NCBI RefSeq assembly: GCF_037026685.1
Contig: NZ_JBANET010000007.1
Span: 62,001 to 126,000 of the forward strand
Length of the DNA: 64,000 bases
Direction of reading: 5' to 3'
Source of the DNA: Orrella sp037026685
Lineage (GTDB): Bacteria > Pseudomonadota > Gammaproteobacteria > Burkholderiales > Burkholderiaceae_B
Shown: piece after piece, positions 41,398-50,244 of the stretch
Layout: each line of letters opens with the position of its first letter
How positions within the stretch are numbered: position 1 is the first letter of the stretch
Translations under genes and position numbers: made by a program
The notes under the pieces: generated by a model
What the model was told of the DNA's origin: nothing
Database searches by the model: none
Seen by the model: the letters and a program-made list of their open reading frames with translations, nothing else

Positions 41398-41955
41398 CTA
41401 GGCCAGGGGCAGTTCGAGGGTTCCTTGGCCCAGCGCGGCGGCCTCGTGCCGCAGCAGCCAGGCCTTGCGGTGCAGGCCGGCGGCAAAGCCGGTCAGCCTG
41501 CCGTCGGCGCCGATCACGCGATGGCAGGGCACCACCAGCGCAATGGGATTGGCGCCGTTGGCCAGCCCCACGGCCCGGCTGCCGTTGCGGCAACCGAGCT
41601 CGTGCGCCAGGTCGCCATAGGCGCGCGTGCGCCCTGGCGGGATGCGGCGCAGCGCGGCCCATACCTGGCGCTGGAAAGGGGTGCCGGCGGTGGCGATCCG
41701 CACATCGTCGAAGGCGCGCATGTCGCCCTCGAAATAGGCCTGCAGCCGCGGCGCCAGCGGCCCGCCGTCCTCGCGGCCCTCGATGCGCCAGGCGCCGTAG
41801 TGGCGGTCCAGCAACCGGTGCATGCGCGCCTCGTATTCGTGGAATTCGAGCGCGCGCAGGCAGCCGGCGCTGTCGTGCAGGGTCAGGATGGGCCCCAGCG
41901 GCGATGCGAACAGGCCCAGCCGCAGGGACAAGATGGAGGTCTTGGCGTCGGACAT
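41398..41955 (-). CDS. ogt: methylated-DNA-protein cysteine methyltransferase
   Basis: A 185-residue DNA repair protein that moves the methyl group of O6-methylguanine to its own cysteine. The active site PCHRV has C144; the DNA-binding helix-turn-helix RTRAYGDLAHELGCRNGSRAVGLANGANP and PFQRQVWAALRRIPPG are upstream. It lacks an Ada N-terminal domain, so it is the constitutive Ogt type. I chose ATG 41955; the ORF extends 18 codons upstream without a better start. It is divergent from betT. Confidence 0.93.
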   Translation of the reverse strand: MSDAKTSILSLRLGLFASPLGPILTLHDSAGCLRALEFHEYEARMHRLLDRHYGAWRIEGREDGGPLAPRLQAYFEGDMRAFDDVRIATAGTPFQRQVWAALRRIPPGRTRAYGDLAHELGCRNGSRAVGLANGANPIALVVPCHRVIGADGRLTGFAAGLHRKAWLLRHEAAALGQGTLELPLA

Positions 41956-42020
41956 GCGCACATGGTAGCGTCTTGGCGGGGTCGGGCGAGCGGTCCGGCG
42001 ACAAGACACAGGAGAAGCCC

Positions 42021-43985
42021 ATGCCGAAGTTCCGAACGACGATCAACGTGCCCGTGTTCGCCACCTCGGCCATCCTGATATTGCTGATCGTGGTGTTCTC
42101 CATCGCGGCGCCGGGTCCCTCGCAGCGCGTCATCAACGCCACGCAGCAGTGGATCCTGGCCAACGCCAGCTGGTTCTACATCCTGACGGTGGCGCTGATC
42201 CTGCTGGCGGTGGTCATCATGGCGTTGACGCGCTACGGCGACATCAAGCTCGGGCCCGATCACAGCGTGCCCGACTACCGCACCCATACCTGGTTCGCCA
42301 TGCTGTTCTCGGCGGGCATGGGCATCGGCATCATGTTCTTCGGCGTGGCCGAGCCCATCATGCACTTCATGGAGCCGCCGGTGGGCGAGCCGGAAACGGT
42401 GGCGGCGGCCAAGCAAGCCATGATGATCACCTTCTTCCACTGGGGCCTGCACGCCTGGGCGCTGTATGCCGTCGTGGCGCTGATCCTGGCCTATTTCGCC
42501 TACCGGCACAACCTGCCGCTGACCCTGCGCTCGGCGCTCTATCCCATGATCGGCGAACGCATCCACGGCCCCATCGGCCATGCCGTGGACATCTTCGCCA
42601 TCATCGGCACGGTGCTGGGCGTGGCGACCTCGCTGGGCCTGGGCGTGGCGCAGATCAACAGCGGCCTGAGCCACCTGTTCGGGCTGGAGAACAGCGTCGG
42701 CATGCAGATCATCCTGATCGTGGCCACCTGCCTGCTGGCCACGCTGTCGGTGGCCAGCGGGCTGGACCGGGGCATCCGCATCCTGTCCGAAACCAACCTG
42801 GTGCTGGCGGTGCTGCTGCTGCTGTTCGTGCTGGTGGGCGGTCCCACGGTGTTCCTGCTGCAGGCCTACGTGCAGAACATCGGCGCCTATCTGTCGGACA
42901 TCGTCAGCAAGACCTTCAACCTCTATGCCTACGAACCCACCGACTGGATCGGCGGCTGGACGCTGTTCTACTGGGGCTGGTGGCTGGCCTGGTCGCCGTT
43001 CGTGGGCATGTTCATCGCGCGCATCTCGCGCGGGCGCACCATCCGCGAATTCGTCGCCGGCGTGCTGCTCATGCCCACCGGCTTTACCCTGCTGTGGATG
43101 ACGGTATTCGGCGATACCGCCATCCACATGGTGCTGTTCGACGGCATGCGCGAGCTGGCCGAGGCGGTGCAGGCCGACACGGCGCTGGCGCTGTTCGCCT
43201 TCCTGGAATACCTGCCCGGCGCGACCATCATCTCCATGATCGCCGTGATGATGGTGGTGGTGTTCTTCGTCACCTCGGCCGATTCGGGCGCGCTGGTGGT
43301 CGACCTGCTGGCCTCGGGAGGCAAGAGCCAGTCGCCGGTGTGGCAGCGCGTCTTCTGGTCGCTGCTGATCGGCGCGGTGGCCATCGCGCTGCTGCTGGCC
43401 GACGGCCTGACGGCCTTGCAGACGGCCACCATCGCCAGCGCGCTGCCTTTTGCCATCGTGCTGCTGGTGGCGGTGTACGGCCTGTTCAAGGCCCTGCGCC
43501 TGGATGCGGCCAAGCGCGACATCCGCTACCAGGCGCTCAGCCTGTCGCGGCCCGCGCCGCGCGGCGACAGCGCCTGGCAGGGCCGGCTGCGCAACATGGT
43601 GATGATGCCGCGCCGCGCCCACGTCGAGCGCTATATCGGCGAGACCGTCAAGGCCGCCTGCGAGGCGGTGGCCGAAGAACTGCGCAAGCAGGGCTTCGGC
43701 GTGAAGGTCGAGATGCCCCAGCAGGACCGCGTTTCGCTGGAAGTCTCGCATGGCGAGCACCAGGATTTTCTCTACGAGGTCCGCGCGCGGGCCTACGTGC
43801 GCCCGGCGCTGACCCTGCTGGACACCGAGGGCGAGTCCGAGGAGCGCAAGTACTTCCGCGCCGAAGTCCACCTGCGTGAAGGCGGCCAGGACTACGACAT
43901 CATGGGCTGGACCCGCGACGACGTGATCGGCGACATCCTCGACCAGTACGAGCGCCATCGCCACTACCTGCACCGGGTGCGCTAG
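42021..43985 (+). CDS. betT: BCCT-family betaine/carnitine/choline transporter (BetT-like)
   Basis: A 654-residue secondary transporter for quaternary ammonium compounds. Twelve hydrophobic segments fill residues 10-510; FFHWGLHAWALYAVVALILAYF and FYWGWWLAWSPFVGMFIARISRGRTIREFVAG are BCCT signatures. A long soluble C-terminal tail (about 515-654) is characteristic of BetT, which imports choline. The SD AGGAGA lies 5 bases before ATG 42021. There are no bet oxidation genes nearby, so choline versus betaine is inferred from the tail. Confidence 0.92.
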   Translation: MPKFRTTINVPVFATSAILILLIVVFSIAAPGPSQRVINATQQWILANASWFYILTVALILLAVVIMALTRYGDIKLGPDHSVPDYRTHTWFAMLFSAGMGIGIMFFGVAEPIMHFMEPPVGEPETVAAAKQAMMITFFHWGLHAWALYAVVALILAYFAYRHNLPLTLRSALYPMIGERIHGPIGHAVDIFAIIGTVLGVATSLGLGVAQINSGLSHLFGLENSVGMQIILIVATCLLATLSVASGLDRGIRILSETNLVLAVLLLLFVLVGGPTVFLLQAYVQNIGAYLSDIVSKTFNLYAYEPTDWIGGWTLFYWGWWLAWSPFVGMFIARISRGRTIREFVAGVLLMPTGFTLLWMTVFGDTAIHMVLFDGMRELAEAVQADTALALFAFLEYLPGATIISMIAVMMVVVFFVTSADSGALVVDLLASGGKSQSPVWQRVFWSLLIGAVAIALLLADGLTALQTATIASALPFAIVLLVAVYGLFKALRLDAAKRDIRYQALSLSRPAPRGDSAWQGRLRNMVMMPRRAHVERYIGETVKAACEAVAEELRKQGFGVKVEMPQQDRVSLEVSHGEHQDFLYEVRARAYVRPALTLLDTEGESEERKYFRAEVHLREGGQDYDIMGWTRDDVIGDILDQYERHRHYLHRVR

Positions 43986-44066
43986 GGATTTCACAAAAAT
44001 TCCATGCGCGGGCGGCTAGCATAGGGGCTTTCCACCGACACGGGCGCGCGGCCGCCCGTCCAGACG

Positions 44067-44792
44067 ATGAGCACGCAGCTTCCCGCCCAACCCCCCCAGC
44101 CCGTCCTGCCGGCGCCGCGCAAGCCGCTTGCGCGCGCCTGGATGCTGACCGCGCTGCTGGGGCTGGCCGCCCTGGCCCTGTGGGTGGACCTGCCCCTGGC
44201 GCAGCTGCTGCACAGCGAAACCACGCCGTCCATCGACGACCTGTTCGAGGACATCGGCGACATGGCCGACACTACCCTGTTCGTGGTGGGCGCGCTGGCC
44301 GTCTACGGCGGCGCGTTGTGGCGCATGCGGCACGACCGCCTGGGGCGCTGGCTGGGCATCGCCTACGAGCGCTGGGTGCGCGGCAGCCTGCTGGTGCTGG
44401 CCACGATGACGCTGGGCGGGCTGGTGACGCTGGTGCTCAAGCAGGTGGTGGCGCGCGCCCGTCCCGAAGTGTTCTTCGAGCAGGGCTTCTACGGGCTGGG
44501 GCTGCCGTTCTCGGGCGATCCCTTCAACTCCTTTCCCTCCAGCCATACGCTGACGGCCTTCGCGGTGGCGGCCGCGCTGGCCAAGCTGGCCCCGGCGCTG
44601 CGCTGGCCGCTGTTCCTGTTCGCCGCCGCGGTGGGCCTGAGCCGGCTGGTCAACCTGGACCACTACCTGAGCGACGTGGTCATGGCCGCCGGCGTGGCCA
44701 TCGCCTCGGCCGGCTGGCTGGCGCCGCGCGTGCTGGACAGCCGCTATCAATGGCCGGTGCGCCTGCCCTGGCACTGGGGCCGCAAGGGTTGA
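44067..44792 (+). CDS. PAP2-family membrane phosphatase
   Basis: A 241-residue inner membrane phosphatase with about six segments. All three PAP2 motifs are intact: K125-x6-R132-P, PSSH at 157-160 and S192-R193-x5-H199-x3-D203. Family members remove phosphate from phosphatidylglycerol phosphate, undecaprenyl diphosphate or lipid A. The periplasmic insertion FEQGFYGLGLPFSGDPFNSF before motif 2 may set specificity. The gene stands alone, so the substrate is open. Confidence 0.88.
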   Translation: MSTQLPAQPPQPVLPAPRKPLARAWMLTALLGLAALALWVDLPLAQLLHSETTPSIDDLFEDIGDMADTTLFVVGALAVYGGALWRMRHDRLGRWLGIAYERWVRGSLLVLATMTLGGLVTLVLKQVVARARPEVFFEQGFYGLGLPFSGDPFNSFPSSHTLTAFAVAAALAKLAPALRWPLFLFAAAVGLSRLVNLDHYLSDVVMAAGVAIASAGWLAPRVLDSRYQWPVRLPWHWGRKG

Positions 44793-44870
44793 GCCGCAAG
44801 GCCTGAACCGCAGGGGGGGTGAACGGCCGCGGCACGCGGGGAGAATGCCGCGCGCGTGCGGCCCGGCGGC

Positions 44871-46097
44871 TCAGTCGTGAGCGCGCCGCACCAGGTGCCT
44901 GCCGGCGTCCAGCTGGTCCAGCGCGGTCACGCCCAGCATCGCCATGTCGCGCGAGACCTCGCGCGTGAGCAGGTCCACCCCGTGCAGCACGCCGGCCTGC
45001 CCGGCCACGGCCGCCGCATAGCCGAAGGGCCGTCCCACGAATACCATCCGCGCGCCCAGGGCCAGGGCCTTGAGCACGTCGGTGCCGCGCCGCACCGAGC
45101 CGTCCAGCATCACCGGGATGTCCGGGCAGGCGGCCACCACGGACGGCAGGGCCCGCAGCGGCGCGATGGCGCCGTCGAGCTGGCGGCCGCCGTGGTTGGA
45201 TACGATCAGGCCCTCGGCGCCGCAGTCGCGAGCCATGCGCGCATCGTCCGCGCTCAGGATGCCCTTGACCACCAGGCGGCCGCGCCATTGCTGGCGGATG
45301 GCCCTGAGCACGCTCCAGTCCAGGTTGCCGCGTTCGGAGAAGTCGCGCAGCACCGAAGGCGAAAGAATCGGCGCGCCGCGCGTGGCGTAGTTGTTCTCGA
45401 AATGCGGCATGCCGTGGCGCAGCAGCGTGCGCAGGAAAGTGCCGAACAGCCAGCGCGGATGCGTCAGGCCCTGCCAGGCCAGCGACAGGCTGGGCTTGAG
45501 CGGGGCCGAAAAGCCCATGCGCCGCGTGTTGTCGCTATTGGGCGGCACGGGCGTATCCACCGTGATGACCAGGGTCTTGAAGGCCGTGCCGGCCACGCGC
45601 TCGACCAGCGCCTCGATGCCGGCCCGGTCGCCGGGCAGGTAGGCCTGGAACCAGGCCTGCGGATTGGCGGCGGCCACCTCTTCCAGGCGGATCAGCGAAG
45701 AGCCGCTCATGATCATGGGCAGCCGGGCCTGGGCGGCGGCCTGCGCCAGCACCAGGTCGCCGCGGTAGGCCGACAGGGCCGACAGGCCCAGCGGACAGAA
45801 GCCGAAGGGGGCGCTGTAGTGCTGGCCGAACAGCGTCGTGGCGGTGCTGCGGCGCGAGATGTCCACCATGACGCGCGGCACGAAGCCATAGTCGCGAAAG
45901 GCCGCGCCGCTGTCCTGGAAGGCATGGCCGCGCTCGGCCACCGCGCTCATGTAGCCGAACACCGGCCGCGGCAGGTGGCGCCGCGCCGCCGTCTCGAAAT
46001 CCTCCAGGGAAAATATCCGGCGCAGCCGCCGCGGCAGCGGGGTGGCGGGCGCGGCCGCGGACGGCGTGGCGGCGGTGCCGCAAGAGGTCAGGCTCAT
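44871..46097 (-). CDS. FMN-dependent 2-hydroxyacid (L-lactate-type) dehydrogenase
   Basis: A 408-residue flavoenzyme of the LldD/glycolate oxidase/mandelate dehydrogenase family. The FMN and substrate residues are seen in FGFCPLGLSAL, VITVDTPVPPN, KGILSADDA and SNHGGRQLDG with catalytic H302 and R305, then LDGSVRRGTDVLKALALGA. It lies 47 bases downstream of a Bug receptor on the same strand, so the enzyme probably oxidises the imported 2-hydroxy acid. Confidence 0.92.
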   Translation of the reverse strand: MSLTSCGTAATPSAAAPATPLPRRLRRIFSLEDFETAARRHLPRPVFGYMSAVAERGHAFQDSGAAFRDYGFVPRVMVDISRRSTATTLFGQHYSAPFGFCPLGLSALSAYRGDLVLAQAAAQARLPMIMSGSSLIRLEEVAAANPQAWFQAYLPGDRAGIEALVERVAGTAFKTLVITVDTPVPPNSDNTRRMGFSAPLKPSLSLAWQGLTHPRWLFGTFLRTLLRHGMPHFENNYATRGAPILSPSVLRDFSERGNLDWSVLRAIRQQWRGRLVVKGILSADDARMARDCGAEGLIVSNHGGRQLDGAIAPLRALPSVVAACPDIPVMLDGSVRRGTDVLKALALGARMVFVGRPFGYAAAVAGQAGVLHGVDLLTREVSRDMAMLGVTALDQLDAGRHLVRRAHD

Positions 46098-46144
46098 GGG
46101 GTCTTCGATGCGTTCGGCTTTGCGCGGGCGGCCCGGCGGAAAAC

Positions 46145-47143
46145 TTACTCGGGCTTGATGCCGGCCTTCTTGATGAGGTCGCCCCATTTGACGCTCTCGG
46201 CCTGCATGTACTGGCGGAACTCGTCGCGCGTGCTGCCTTCCAGGGTCAGGCCCTGCTTGGTCAGCTTCTCGCGCAGCTGCGGATCCTCCAGGCTCTTGGC
46301 CACGCCTTGCTCGAGCTTGGCCAGCGCGGCCTGCGGCGTGCCGGCCGGGGCGTACAGGCCGAACCAGGTCAGCGCCTCGAAGCCTTCCAGGCCGGACTCG
46401 GCCACGGTGGGGATGTCCGGCGCGCTGTCGGCGCGCTTGAGGCTGGAGACGGCGATGGCGCGCAGCTTGCCGCTCTGGATGTGCGGCAGCAGCGTGGGCA
46501 GGTTGCTGAACATCAGCGGCACCTGGTTGCCCAGCACGTCGGTGATCGCGTTGGCCTCGCCCTTGTAGGGCACGTGGACCATCTTGATGCCGGCCATCGC
46601 GGCGAACAGCTCGGCCGAGACGTGCTGCGGCCCGCCCAGCCCCGAGGAGGCATAGGGCAGGTTGCCGCCTTGCGCCTTGGCGTAGTCGATCACGTCCTGC
46701 ACGGTCTTCAGGGGCAGCGAGGGATGCACCACCAGCACCAGCGGCACCGAGGCGACCAGCGAGATGGGCTCGAAATCCTTGATGGGATCGAAGCGCAGCG
46801 AGGGATACATGCCCGGGGCCACCACCATGGTCGATTGCGTGGCCAGCAGCAGCGAATAGCCGTCGGGCCTGGCGCGCGCGGCCGCCTCGGCGGCGATGGT
46901 GCCCGTGGCGCCGGGACGGTTCTCCACCACGTAGGGCTGGCCGAACTGCTTGCCCAGCGCCTGGCCCAGTTCGCGCGCCACCTGGTCCACCGCGCCGCCG
47001 GCCGAAAAGCCCACGTAGAGGGTGCTGGGCTTGGACGGGTAGTCGTCCTGCGCGTGCGCGGCGCCGGCCCCCAGGGCGGCAAGGCTGCAGGCGAGCAAGG
47101 TGGCGAGCGCCCGGCGGCGGGCGGCGAGGGCAGGGATCGGCAT
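46145..47143 (-). CDS. Bug-family (TctC-like) periplasmic solute receptor
   Basis: A 332-residue receptor with a signal peptide (RRRALATLLACSLAALGAGAAHAQ) and mature start DDYPSKPSTLYVGFSAGGAVDQ. ENRPGATGTIAAEAAARARPDGYS and MVHVPYKGEANAITDVLGNQVPLMF match the family. It is divergent from a LysR gene and followed by the 2-hydroxyacid dehydrogenase. No permease genes are adjacent. Confidence 0.92.
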   Translation of the reverse strand: MPIPALAARRRALATLLACSLAALGAGAAHAQDDYPSKPSTLYVGFSAGGAVDQVARELGQALGKQFGQPYVVENRPGATGTIAAEAAARARPDGYSLLLATQSTMVVAPGMYPSLRFDPIKDFEPISLVASVPLVLVVHPSLPLKTVQDVIDYAKAQGGNLPYASSGLGGPQHVSAELFAAMAGIKMVHVPYKGEANAITDVLGNQVPLMFSNLPTLLPHIQSGKLRAIAVSSLKRADSAPDIPTVAESGLEGFEALTWFGLYAPAGTPQAALAKLEQGVAKSLEDPQLREKLTKQGLTLEGSTRDEFRQYMQAESVKWGDLIKKAGIKPE

Positions 47144-47240
47144 GGTGTCTCCGGAAGCGGATTGTTATGGGAAGGCGGCGCGGCGGCCGCGCGTAAGGCA
47201 TTTATTGTTGAGCAAGCCAAAAAGCAGCACAATTTCATTT

Positions 47241-47272
47241 TTGATTCTTGAGAATCAACTTTTTATTGATTC
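47241..47272. promoter_or_regulatory. LysR-type box: TTGATTC dyad plus a third half-site
   Basis: TTGATTC-N4-GAATCAA (47241-47258) is a perfect interrupted dyad, and a third direct copy TTGATTC follows at 47266-47272, 25 bases from the first. This layout of a recognition dyad and an extra half-site suits a LysR tetramer. It lies in the Bug/lysR divergent gap and ends 14 bases before the lysR start. Confidence 0.7.
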
Positions 47273-47286
47273 GTGGGCCTGTCCGC

Positions 47287-48153
47287 ATGGAAACCCAGTT
47301 CGTCGATACCTTCGTCATGATTGCCGAATGCGGGTCCATGGCCGAGGCCGCGCGCCGGCTCAACGTCACGCCCACCGCGCTGGCCCAGCGGGTGCGCGCC
47401 CTGGAGCGCGAACTGGGCGTGACGCTGTTCACCCGCTCGGGGCGGTTCGTGCGCGTGACCGAGAGCGGCGCGCGCCTGCTGGTGCGCGCCCGGCAGTTCC
47501 AGCAGGAAGTGCGCGAGCTCAAGGCCGCCGCCTCGGCCGACGGCTTTCCGGGCGGCCTGCGCATCGGCGCCATCCGCACCGCGCTCACCCACGTGATGCC
47601 CGAGATCCTGCGCGGCATCGCCCGGCGCTATCCGCGCCTGGACGCGGCGCTGGAGATCGGCGCCTCGCACGATCTCTACCACCTGGTGGCCAGCGGCAAC
47701 GTGCACGCGGCCCTGATGGTCGAGCCGCCCTTTCCCATCCCCAAGTCCTTCGCCTGGCATCCCTTGCGCGTCGAGCCGCTGGTGCTGCTGGCGCCGGCCG
47801 GCCTGCCGGCCTCGGACGATGCCGATACGCTGCTGCGCGAGCAGCCGCTGATCCGCTACGACCGGCGCACCTGGGGCGGCCTGCTGGCCGACCAGTACCT
47901 GCGCCAGCGCGGCCTGCAGCCGCAGGAGCGTTTCGAGCTGGATTCGCCCGACGGCATCCAGGTGCTGGTGGGCCTGGGGCTGGGCGTGTCGCTGGTGCCC
48001 GATTGCTTTCGCGAAGGCTCGCTGCCCGCCGAGGTGGTGCGCATCGCCTTGCCCGGCAATACGCTGGCGCGCCGGCTGGGCATGCTATGGCCGGTGGGCT
48101 CTCCCTACGCGCGCCTTTTCGAGATGGTCCTTCCCGAGGCGGCCAGGGCCTGA
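47287..48153 (+). CDS. LysR family transcriptional regulator
   Basis: A 288-residue regulator with an N-terminal winged helix (FVMIAECGSMAEAARRLNVTPTALAQRVRALERELG) and a C-terminal effector domain (LRIGAIRTALTHVMPEILRGIARRYP onward). I chose ATG 47287 (METQFVDTF); an in-frame upstream start at 47248 would fall within the operator dyad. Divergent from the Bug/2-hydroxyacid dehydrogenase genes, which it most likely controls. Confidence 0.92.
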   Translation: METQFVDTFVMIAECGSMAEAARRLNVTPTALAQRVRALERELGVTLFTRSGRFVRVTESGARLLVRARQFQQEVRELKAAASADGFPGGLRIGAIRTALTHVMPEILRGIARRYPRLDAALEIGASHDLYHLVASGNVHAALMVEPPFPIPKSFAWHPLRVEPLVLLAPAGLPASDDADTLLREQPLIRYDRRTWGGLLADQYLRQRGLQPQERFELDSPDGIQVLVGLGLGVSLVPDCFREGSLPAEVVRIALPGNTLARRLGMLWPVGSPYARLFEMVLPEAARA

Positions 48154-48181
48154 ACCGCGTGCCACCTTGCCTTGGTTGTGA

Positions 48182-48200
48182 TATATATGGATCATATATA
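48182..48200. promoter_or_regulatory. AT-rich inverted repeat ahead of the ParD-like/sit operon
   Basis: TATATATG-N3-CATATATA (48182-48189 and 48193-48200) is a perfect 8-3-8 dyad in a short AT-rich island, followed by a TATAAT (48206-48211) that may be the -10. It is 22 bases before the ParD-like start at 48222. It could bind a metal regulator or the ParD-like ribbon-helix-helix product. Confidence 0.6.
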
Positions 48201-48221
48201 GAGCATATAATGGCAGGGACC

Positions 48222-48458
48222 ATGGGCATCGTCAAAATCTCCGACCTGGTACATGAAAACCTGCGGCTGGCCAGCAATGCGTTCAGCCGTTCCATCAATG
48301 CGCAGGCCGAGCATTGGCTGCGCGTGGGCATGCTGGCCGAGCTGCGTCCGGACTTGCGCTATCCCGAGCTGTGCCGGCTGCTGCTGGCCGCCGAGGCCAG
48401 CGGCCGTTCGCTGCTGGAGGCCGCGACGCCCGAACCGCAGCATGGAGAAGCAAGATGA
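48222..48458 (+). CDS. ParD-like (ribbon-helix-helix) protein without a toxin partner
   Basis: A 78-residue protein starting MGIVKISDLVHENLRLASNAFSRS, the form of the ParD-like family with an N-terminal ribbon-helix-helix for DNA binding; INAQAEHWLRVGMLAEL follows. There is no parE-type toxin gene beside it. Its stop overlaps the sitA-like start in ATGA, so it is co-translated with the metal transporter. ATG 48210 four codons upstream is a possible alternative start. A role in controlling the operon is inference. Confidence 0.75.
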   Translation: MGIVKISDLVHENLRLASNAFSRSINAQAEHWLRVGMLAELRPDLRYPELCRLLLAAEASGRSLLEAATPEPQHGEAR

Positions 48459-49363
48459 TCCGCCCCTTCGTTACCGCCGCCACGGCGATCCTGGGCTGCC
48501 TGCTGGCCTTTGCCGCGACGGCGCAGGCGCAGGCTGGCGCCACCGGCAAGTTCAAGGTGCTGACCACTTTCACCGTCATCGCCGACATGGCCCGCAACGT
48601 GGCCGGGGATGCGGCCGTGGTCGAATCGATCACGCGCCCGGGCGCCGAGATCCACGAATACCAGCCCACGCCCGGCGACCTGGTCCGGGCCCGTGACGCG
48701 CAGCTGGTGCTCTGGAACGGGCTGAATCTGGAGCTGTGGTTCGAACGCTTCTTCAGCCGCCTCAAGGACGTGCCCGGGGCGGTGGTGTCCGAGGGCATCG
48801 AGCCCATGGGCATCGGCACCGGGCCGTATCGCGGCAAGCCCAATCCGCACGCATGGATGTCGCCCACCGAGGCGCTGCGCTACGTCGACAACATCCGCGA
48901 TGCGCTGGTCCAGCACGATCCGGCCAATGCCGACACCTACCGCGCCAACGCGCAGGCCTACAAGCAGCGCATCGAGCAGGCCATCGAGCCGATCCGCGCA
49001 CGCCTGCAGGCCATCGCGCCCGAACGCCGCTGGCTGGTCACCAGCGAGGGGGCGTTCAGCTACCTGGCGCGCGATTTCGGCCTGAAGGAGCTCTACCTGT
49101 GGCCGATCAACGCCGACCAGCAGGGCACGCCGCAGCAGGTGCGCCGCGTCATCGACGCGGTGCGCGAGCACGGCATCCCCGCCGTGTTCAGCGAAAGCAC
49201 CGTATCGGCCGATCCGGCGCGCCAGGTCGCGCGCGAAACCGGCGCGCGCTACGGCGGCGTGCTGTACGTGGACTCGCTCAGCGCCGAGGACGGTCCGGTG
49301 CCCACCTATATCGACCTGCTGCGCGTGACCTCCGAAACCATCGCGCGGGGCCTGGAGCCATGA
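48455..49363 (+). CDS. Mn/Fe ABC transporter substrate-binding protein (SitA/MntA-like)
   Basis: A 302-residue periplasmic metal receptor (cluster A-I). The signal peptide is AAATAILGCLLAFAATAQAQA-like at 8-27. The four metal ligands are H67, H132, E198 and D273, the H-H-E-D set of manganese/iron receptors; zinc receptors have a third His and a His-rich loop, both missing here. A SD GGAG precedes ATG 48455. It is followed by the ATPase gene with an ATGA overlap. Confidence 0.92.
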   Translation: MIRPFVTAATAILGCLLAFAATAQAQAGATGKFKVLTTFTVIADMARNVAGDAAVVESITRPGAEIHEYQPTPGDLVRARDAQLVLWNGLNLELWFERFFSRLKDVPGAVVSEGIEPMGIGTGPYRGKPNPHAWMSPTEALRYVDNIRDALVQHDPANADTYRANAQAYKQRIEQAIEPIRARLQAIAPERRWLVTSEGAFSYLARDFGLKELYLWPINADQQGTPQQVRRVIDAVREHGIPAVFSESTVSADPARQVARETGARYGGVLYVDSLSAEDGPVPTYIDLLRVTSETIARGLEP

Positions 49364-50244
49364 CGGGCGCCGCCGGCCAGGCCGCAAGCGGCAGCGGTTT
49401 GCGCGTGCGCGGCGCCACCGTGGTCTACCGCAACGGCCACACGGCCTTGCGCGAGGCTTCGTTCGATACGCCCGCCGGCACCATCACCGCGCTGGTCGGC
49501 GTGAACGGCAGCGGCAAATCCACGCTGTTCAAGGCCATCATGGGCTTCGTGCGGCTGGCCCAGGGCGAGATTTCCGTGCTGGACATGCCCGCGCGCGAGG
49601 CGCTGCGGCGCAAGCTGGTCGCCTACGTGCCGCAGGCCGAGGAAGTCGACTGGAACTTTCCCGTGCTGGTCGAGGACGTGGTGATGATGGGCCGCTACGG
49701 CCACATGGGCCTGCTGCGCCGGCCCGGCGCGGCGGACCGGCAGGCGGTCCAGGCCGCGCTCGAGCGCGTGGGCATGGCCGCGCTGCGCGGGCGCCAGATC
49801 GGCGAGCTGTCCGGCGGCCAGAAAAAGCGGGTGTTCCTGGCGCGCGCACTGGCCCAGGACGCGCGCGTCATCCTGCTGGACGAACCCTTTACCGGCGTGG
49901 ACGTCACCACCGAGGACGCCATCATCGCGCTGCTGTCCGAATTGCGCGCCGAGGGCCGGGTCATGCTGGTGTCCACGCACAACCTGGGCAGCGTGCCCGA
50001 GTTCTGCGACCGTGCCGTGCTGCTGGACCGCACCGTGCTGGCCTTCGGCCCCATCGGCGAGGTCTTCACGCGCCGCAACCTGCAGGCGGCCTTCGGCGGC
50101 GTGCTGCGCCATTTCGCCCTGAACGATACCGACGAGCGGCGCGCCCACGCGGTGGGCATCTTTTCCGACGACGAGCGGCCGCTGGTGTTCTACGGCGAGC
50201 AGGTCACCGCGCGCGAGCGGCCCGATACGCAAGGAGACGGCTGA
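49360..50244 (+). CDS. Mn/Fe ABC transporter ATP-binding protein (SitB/MntB-like)
   Basis: A 294-residue ATPase. Walker A GVNGSGKST is at 47-55, signature LSGGQ at 150-154 and Walker B ILLDEP with D174-E175. The Q-loop segment PQAEEVDWNFPVLVEDVVMMGRYG is typical of metal-type ABC ATPases. Its stop and the next start overlap by one base (TGATG). A C-terminal extension of about 50 residues follows the ATPase core. Confidence 0.93.
   Translation: MTGAAGQAASGSGLRVRGATVVYRNGHTALREASFDTPAGTITALVGVNGSGKSTLFKAIMGFVRLAQGEISVLDMPAREALRRKLVAYVPQAEEVDWNFPVLVEDVVMMGRYGHMGLLRRPGAADRQAVQAALERVGMAALRGRQIGELSGGQKKRVFLARALAQDARVILLDEPFTGVDVTTEDAIIALLSELRAEGRVMLVSTHNLGSVPEFCDRAVLLDRTVLAFGPIGEVFTRRNLQAAFGGVLRHFALNDTDERRAHAVGIFSDDERPLVFYGEQVTARERPDTQGDG

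Noticed and set aside
48222..48458. Complete parDE toxin-antitoxin module
   Set aside because: No parE-like or other small toxin frame lies on either side; the neighbours are lysR and a metal ABC operon.
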